The position numbers were made by a program, and so were the translations under genes. Of a stretch of 9,568 bases of DNA, positions 6,989 through 9,568 are shown piece by piece. The notes under the pieces are model-generated. The model was not told the origin of the DNA. It was given only the letters and a program-made list of their open reading frames with translations, and made no database searches. This DNA comes from Clostridiales bacterium (lineage in GTDB: Bacteria; Bacillota; Peptococcia; Peptococcales; Peptococcaceae), in assembly GCA_003343815.1 (NCBI GenBank), contig QAKL01000036.1, positions 1 to 9,568 on the forward strand. The letters run 5' to 3'. The number at the start of each line of letters is the position of its first letter. Positions within the stretch are counted from its first letter, which is position 1.

Positions 6989-7017
6989 ATTATACACTAT
7001 TTTCGGCAAAATTACAC
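6989..7017 (-). promoter_or_regulatory. Promoter of dnaX-ybaB-recR
   Basis: A perfect -10 TATAAT (minus strand, 6994-6989) about 60 bases upstream of dnaX. The best -35 at 17 bases is GTGTAA (7017-7012), a poor match, so activity may depend on the -10 region or on a bound factor. Confidence 0.6.
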
Positions 7018-7021
7018 GCCT

Positions 7022-7104
7022 TTGGTGAAAAATTTTTCATTAATATTTGTCAATTTACGCAATATCACCAATTTTAACTTGACTAAAATTTTATTTTGCG
7101 TTAA
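7022..7104. repeat. Cluster of small inverted repeats between dnaX and the DUF2628 gene
   Basis: The divergent intergenic region (6928-7143) holds a perfect 14-bp palindrome TGAAAAATTTTTCA (7026-7039), an inverted pair TTGGTGA (7022-7028)/TCACCAA (7065-7071), GTCAA (7049-7053)/TTGAC (7079-7083) and TTTACGCAA (7054-7062)/TTGCGTTAA (7096-7104, one mismatch). AT-rich sequence gives such repeats easily; some may be operators. Confidence 0.35.
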
Positions 7105-7107
7105 ACT
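7079..7107 (+). promoter_or_regulatory. Promoter of the DUF2628 gene
   Basis: TTGACT (7079-7084), a 17-base spacer and TAAACT (7102-7107), 36 bases upstream of the start codon. The -35 box is five of six and the -10 four of six. Confidence 0.6.
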
Positions 7108-7143
7108 AAAATATATGTAATAATTTATTTTTGGAGGCTTATC

Positions 7144-7668
7144 ATGGCAAAAACTATTACCCGCGAGGAGATAAAATCCAAGGATCTACGCCGCGAGTAC
7201 AAACGCTTTATCGGCGAGAAAAAATTGGATTATTATTTGAGCAAATTCGAGCGTATGGAGGAAAAAAACAACCGTCTGTCGTTTAATCTGTCCGCTTTGA
7301 TTTTTTCGACTTTTTGGTGCTTTTACCGCAAGATGTTCCTGCCAGGAGCGCTTTTTTTAGCGTTAAATTTCGCCGTATCTTTCGTACAGATGCGCTTTTT
7401 AGCCAATGCACCTCTTATTGTAAGCGCAATGGTTATGATTATCGCGCTTATCCCCAATTTATTCTGCGGCATTTTCGGCAATAGCTTGTATTATAACTAC
7501 ATCCACGGCTGTATCGACAAATCAATTAATATGAACAATCTGCAAAAAGAGAAATATTACAAAGAAAACGGCGGCTCGAGCGCACGCGTCGCAGCCGGCG
7601 TCGTTGCCGCTTACCTCATCTTTACGATCGCTTTATTCTTATCTTTTGCGCCGAATTTTACGGCTTGA
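7144..7668 (+). CDS. DUF2628 family membrane protein
   Basis: 174 residues with three hydrophobic segments (about 66-88, 91-112 and 150-170). A soluble, charged N-terminus with FIGEKKLDYYLSKFERMEEKNN precedes FNLSALIFSTFWCFYRKMFLPGALF (47-71), the aromatic W-x-x-Y-R-K-M signature by which I recognise DUF2628. A loop NSLYYNYIHGCIDKSI follows the second helix, and there is a short amphipathic stretch before the last helix. No biochemical function is established for the family that I can state safely. GGAGG lies 6 bases upstream of the ATG, and a plausible promoter lies at 7079-7107. It is divergent from dnaX and is followed 63 bases later by the rubredoxin gene on the same strand; the two may or may not share a transcript. 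Confidence 0.85.
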   Translation: MAKTITREEIKSKDLRREYKRFIGEKKLDYYLSKFERMEEKNNRLSFNLSALIFSTFWCFYRKMFLPGALFLALNFAVSFVQMRFLANAPLIVSAMVMIIALIPNLFCGIFGNSLYYNYIHGCIDKSINMNNLQKEKYYKENGGSSARVAAGVVAAYLIFTIALFLSFAPNFTA

Positions 7669-7689
7669 GTGTTTAAAGCCTGATTTTTG
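7662..7689 (+). terminator. Possible weak terminator after the DUF2628 gene
   Basis: GGCTT (7662-7666) pairs with AAGCC (7676-7680) around a 9-base loop, then TGATTTTTG. The 5-bp stem overlaps the stop codon and is weak, so it would at best attenuate read-through into the rubredoxin gene. Confidence 0.25.
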
Positions 7690-7700
7690 TGGTATATATA
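7672..7700 (+). promoter_or_regulatory. Possible promoter of the rubredoxin gene
   Basis: TTTAAA (7672-7677) and TATATA (7695-7700) are 17 bases apart, each four of six, about 31 bases upstream of the rubredoxin start. The region is AT-rich, so chance matches are likely. Confidence 0.3.
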
Positions 7701-7731
7701 AGGTATCATATAAATCAAGGAGGCTTTTATT

Positions 7732-7887
7732 ATGGAACAATACGAATGCCCCTGCGGCTACATTTACGATCCTAAAGAGGGCGATACCGATAACGGCATC
7801 GATCCCGGCACTGCTTTTAACGACTTGCCGGAGGACTGGGTCTGCCCTTTGTGCGGCTTAGGCAAAGAACATTTCTACAAACATTAA
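7732..7887 (+). CDS. Rubredoxin
   Basis: 51 residues, start ATG at 7732 with AAGGAGG 8 bases upstream (7717-7723). The protein reads MEQYECPCGYIYDP, then EGDTDNGIDPGTAFNDLPEDW, then VCPLCGLGKEHFYKH. The central DNGI.PGT.F.DLP.DWVCP.CG block is diagnostic for rubredoxin, a small cytoplasmic electron carrier with one iron held by four cysteines, often serving oxygen and peroxide detoxification in anaerobes. The second knuckle is the usual CxxC (Cys39, Cys42). The first is Cys6-Pro7-Cys8, one residue shorter than the common CxxC; this is what the DNA says (TGC CCC TGC). No rubrerythrin or oxidoreductase partner is adjacent. A strong terminator follows immediately. Confidence 0.95.
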   Translation: MEQYECPCGYIYDPKEGDTDNGIDPGTAFNDLPEDWVCPLCGLGKEHFYKH

Positions 7888-7889
7888 CT

Positions 7890-7915
7890 AAAAAAGCGCC
7901 GTAGGGCGCTTTTTT
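7890..7915. terminator. Bidirectional Rho-independent terminator between rubredoxin and the Asn-rich microprotein gene
   Basis: AAAAAAGCGCC (7890-7900) and GGCGCTTTTTT (7905-7915) form a perfect 11-bp stem with loop GTAG. Symmetrical A and T runs let it work on both strands: for the rubredoxin gene (stop 7887) on plus and for the small gene ending at 7952 on minus. Confidence 0.92.
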
Positions 7916-7951
7916 CATGTCTCTGATATTTATTGTCGGGTTTTCAAAAAT

Positions 7952-8119
7952 TTAGCGGCCGCAGTTTTCCGTGCTGTGCGTATTGTGATTCATCACGTCG
8001 CTTTTGATTTCGTTTTGTTTATTTTTCTGCTCGGTGCGGTTTTTACTGTCATTACGGGTGCAATTTTGGGCGTCGCTTTCGCGATTATTAGCGCTTTTGC
8101 TGTAATTTTTATTGTTCAT
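7952..8119 (-). CDS. Small Asn-rich hydrophilic protein, 55 residues, function unknown
   Basis: The start ATG at 8119-8117 is set by GGGGGAGGTGA seven or so bases upstream, one of the best ribosome-binding sites in the window; longer in-frame versions starting at 8191 lack such a site. The product begins MNNKNYSKSANNRES and ends NTHSTENCGR. 13 of 55 residues are Asn; Lys, Ser, Glu, Asp, Arg, Gln and Thr make up most of the rest, with almost no hydrophobic residues, so it should be disordered. It has two cysteines (20 and 53), no signal peptide and no membrane segment. I recognise no family; the composition recalls small hydrophilic proteins of Firmicutes but that is only a resemblance. It lies 92 bases after the DEAD-box helicase on the same strand and ends at a strong terminator. 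Its ribosome-binding site is in a predicted hairpin (8129-8182). Confidence 0.65.
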   Translation of the reverse strand: MNNKNYSKSANNRESDAQNCTRNDSKNRTEQKNKQNEIKSDVMNHNTHSTENCGR

Positions 8120-8128
8120 CGTTTTCAC

Positions 8129-8182
8129 CTCCCCCAAAGGATTCGTGTCAAGCACGCTTTCAGTATTCGCATTTTGGGGAAG
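8129..8182 (-). promoter_or_regulatory. Leader hairpin that would mask the ribosome-binding site of the Asn-rich protein gene
   Basis: On the minus-strand RNA CUUCCCCAAA (8182-8173) pairs with UUUGGGGGAG (8138-8129), 10 pairs with one G-U, closing a 34-base apical region that holds a small CGUG/CACG stem. Most of the Shine-Dalgarno GGAGG (8132-8128) sits in the stem. It could be a translational switch (thermosensor, riboswitch or helicase-dependent element), but no known riboswitch class is evident to me. Confidence 0.45.
8143..8156. repeat. Near copy of the MFS leader motif (TCGTGTCAAGCACG)
   Basis: Same sequence as 4319-4336 apart from one missing TCAA unit. It forms the CGTG/CACG mini-stem inside the leader hairpin of the Asn-rich protein gene. 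Confidence 0.35.
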
Positions 8183-8211
8183 GATATGCATTTGTATAAA
8201 AAAGAAACAAA

Positions 8212-9423
8212 TTATTTTTTAACTTTTTTAGTGCTTTTTGGGGCAGTTTTAACTTTAGGCTGCATCTTTTTCGCGCCTTTGGCGGGACCCGGATAAATTT
8301 TGCCGCCGTAAAGGTGAATTTCGCTTAATTTTAAATCGAAATCGCGTTTATAAATGCGCAAGGGAGCGACTTCCTCCGAAGTCACCAAGCTCACACAAGC
8401 GCCTTTTTTGCCCATGCGTCCGGTACGTCCGGCGCGATGGACATACTCCAATGCCGAACGCGGGAAATCCAAATTCATCACATAGCCTACATCGGCGATA
8501 TCCAAGCCGCGCGCCGCCAAATCGGAGGCAATCAAAACCTGCACCGTACCTTTACGGAAGCCCTCCAGAGCCTCTTTGCGTTCTTCTTTGGCAAGGGCGC
8601 TGTGCAAAGCGCGGGCGTTAATTTTGTGATAGCGAAGCTTATCGGCGACTAACTCGATATTACGACCGTTTTGGGTGAAAACGAGGATTTTTTCACCACT
8701 TAGAGCATGGATCAAACTGCGCAAAGTATCGGCTTTGGCTCTTTGTTCAGTCACGAGATAGTAGTGGGTAATATCCCCGTTTAGATACGTTTCACCGCTT
8801 AGAGCAATCGTTGCGATATCTACTTTGAGTTCTTGGAGCATTTTTTTGCTTGATTCGCTCACCGAAGCGCTAAAAGCGCAGATTTGCGTATCGCGGCGCA
8901 CGGATTTCAAAATGTCGAGGACATTTTGGCAGTTAGTATTGTCCAAAAGCTCGTCTGCCTCGTCCAAAACTATCGTACGCACAGTTTGACCGTTTAATTT
9001 GCGCTTTTTAAACAAATCCAATATACGCCCGGGAGTGCCTGCGATTATCTGCGGCTTTTCTTTCAAGCGCTCGATTTGCTTATTAATATTCGCCTCGCCT
9101 ATCAGACACTGCGTTTTGATCTCCAACGAGGATTTTTTGCACAAATCCTCATTGACATGGGTGATCTGCACCGCCAGCTCGTGACTGGGCGAAAGGACGA
9201 TCGCCTGCAATTCCCGTTTTTCCCGATTAATCATCGTATCCAAGGGCAAAAGGTAAGCAAAAGTCTTGCCGCTGCCAGTCTCGGACTGCACCAAAATATT
9301 TTCCCCCGCTAAAAAAGGCGCGCAAACTTTCTCTTGCACAGCGGTGGGAGAGGTAAATTTATATTCTTCCATCAAAGTACGGATTAAATTTTCATTTAGC
9401 GGCATTTCATGAAAAGAGGACAT
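8212..9423 (-). CDS. DEAD-box ATP-dependent RNA helicase
   Basis: 403 residues, a compact two-RecA-domain helicase with a short basic tail. Motifs in order: Q-motif region F...PTAVQE (23-31), motif I SETGSGKT (47-54), Ia PSHELAVQI (79-87), Ib TPGR (130-133), II DEAD (154-157), III SAS (185-187), IV ILVFTQN (246-252), V ARGLDIADVGYVMNLD (304-319), VI HRAGRTGR (329-336). The Lys-rich C-terminus (about 383-403) would bind RNA nonspecifically. Such proteins unwind structured RNA in ribosome assembly, mRNA decay or cold adaptation. Motif III is SAS rather than the usual SAT, and Ia has PSHEL instead of PTREL. ATG at 9423 follows AAGGAG; the promoter is at 9460-9488. The gene after it on the same strand is the Asn-rich microprotein with a structured leader. 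Confidence 0.94.
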   Translation of the reverse strand: MSSFHEMPLNENLIRTLMEEYKFTSPTAVQEKVCAPFLAGENILVQSETGSGKTFAYLLPLDTMINREKRELQAIVLSPSHELAVQITHVNEDLCKKSSLEIKTQCLIGEANINKQIERLKEKPQIIAGTPGRILDLFKKRKLNGQTVRTIVLDEADELLDNTNCQNVLDILKSVRRDTQICAFSASVSESSKKMLQELKVDIATIALSGETYLNGDITHYYLVTEQRAKADTLRSLIHALSGEKILVFTQNGRNIELVADKLRYHKINARALHSALAKEERKEALEGFRKGTVQVLIASDLAARGLDIADVGYVMNLDFPRSALEYVHRAGRTGRMGKKGACVSLVTSEEVAPLRIYKRDFDLKLSEIHLYGGKIYPGPAKGAKKMQPKVKTAPKSTKKVKK

Positions 9424-9459
9424 TTCTAAACTCTCCTTTATAGGCTTATTTATGCTTTA

Positions 9460-9488
9460 ATTATAACTTACGGGATAAAATATTGCAA
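9460..9488 (-). promoter_or_regulatory. Sigma-A promoter of the DEAD-box helicase gene
   Basis: Minus strand TTGCAA (9488-9483), a 17-base spacer, and a perfect TATAAT (9465-9460), 37 bases upstream of the start codon. Confidence 0.75.
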
Positions 9489-9495
9489 GTTTTCC

Positions 9496-9524
9496 TTGTG
9501 ATATTGCCCGATCGGTGCTATAAT
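9496..9524 (+). promoter_or_regulatory. Extended -10 promoter of the gene beyond the right edge
   Basis: TTGTGA (9496-9501), a 17-base spacer, and TATAAT (9519-9524) preceded by TGC, an extended -10. It stands back to back with the helicase promoter, the two -35 boxes being 7 bases apart. Confidence 0.75.
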
Positions 9525-9557
9525 AAACCCATGAAAATAGATGCTATAAGTTATTTA

Positions 9558-9564
9558 AAGGAGG
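9558..9564 (+). promoter_or_regulatory. Ribosome-binding site of a plus-strand gene starting outside the window
   Basis: AAGGAGG at 9558-9564 is a full Shine-Dalgarno, so a start codon is expected within about 10 bases after it, past the end of the window. An ATG at 9531 is open to the edge but has no Shine-Dalgarno and lies at the predicted transcription start. Confidence 0.65.
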
Positions 9565-9568
9565 TTTC

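Noticed and set aside
7604..7861. Plus-strand open frame spanning the end of the DUF2628 gene and the rubredoxin gene
   Set aside because: Out of frame with both genes; rubredoxin, with all its motifs, is in another frame.
7955..7962. GCGGCCGC palindrome at the end of the Asn-rich gene
   Set aside because: An 8-base coding palindrome with no supporting context; likely chance.
7952..8191. Longer 79-residue version of the Asn-rich protein starting at 8191
   Set aside because: The internal ATG at 8119 has a near-perfect ribosome-binding site, while 8191 has none and the extra stretch covers the leader hairpin.
8186..8232. A-run and T-run after the helicase stop as a terminator
   Set aside because: The possible stem is only A-T pairs with a mismatch and no GC, too weak to call; read-through into the Asn-rich gene is likely.
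7976..8296. Plus-strand open frame of 106 codons encoding a very hydrophobic, membrane-like protein
   Set aside because: It is antisense to the Asn-rich gene and the helicase end, has no ribosome-binding site, and its hydrophobicity is the expected mirror of Asn/Lys/Asp/Glu codons on the other strand.

Overview
The window reads as ordinary chromosome from a low-to-medium GC, probably anaerobic member of the Bacillota. Evidence: nearly every gene has a strong AAGGAGG-type Shine-Dalgarno; several intergenic regions carry sigma-A-like -35/-10 pairs; the dnaX-ybaB-recR block has the Firmicutes arrangement; and a one-domain rubredoxin is present, typical of anaerobes. A Negativicutes origin (Acidaminococcus/Phascolarctobacterium-like) fits the gene style, but that is an impression, not proof. 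I see no rRNA, tRNA, CRISPR array, insertion sequence or prophage gene.

Layout, left to right. (1) 1-353, minus: 5' end of a DUF368 membrane protein, a family linked to undecaprenyl-phosphate recycling. (2) 419-2766, minus: a two-gene operon with its own promoter (2738-2766), a class I aminotransferase (1441-2688), then a DUF523/TudS-like Fe-S protein with extra N- and C-terminal regions (478-1428), closed by a hairpin terminator. (3) 2784-4211, minus: a 14-helix DHA2-type MFS drug exporter, whose leader holds a second strong hairpin. (4) 4352-6994, minus: dnaX-ybaB-recR (clamp loader, nucleoid-associated protein, recombination mediator), closed by an intrinsic terminator. (5) 7079-7915, plus: a DUF2628 membrane protein and a 51-residue rubredoxin, closed by a GC-rich bidirectional terminator. 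(6) 7952-9488, minus: a compact DEAD-box RNA helicase followed by an unannotated-looking 55-residue Asn-rich microprotein gene whose ribosome-binding site lies in a predicted hairpin. (7) 9496-9568, plus: promoter and ribosome-binding site of a gene that begins just outside the window.

Most of this is housekeeping and I do not see a clear new multi-gene system. The items most worth checking are: an in-frame A7 slippery heptamer in dnaX just after the clamp-loader core, which could yield a short gamma-like product of 412 residues; the Asn-rich microprotein and its occluded ribosome-binding site; a short motif shared by two leaders; the extra C-terminal region of the DUF523 protein; and a CxC (not CxxC) first metal knuckle in the rubredoxin.
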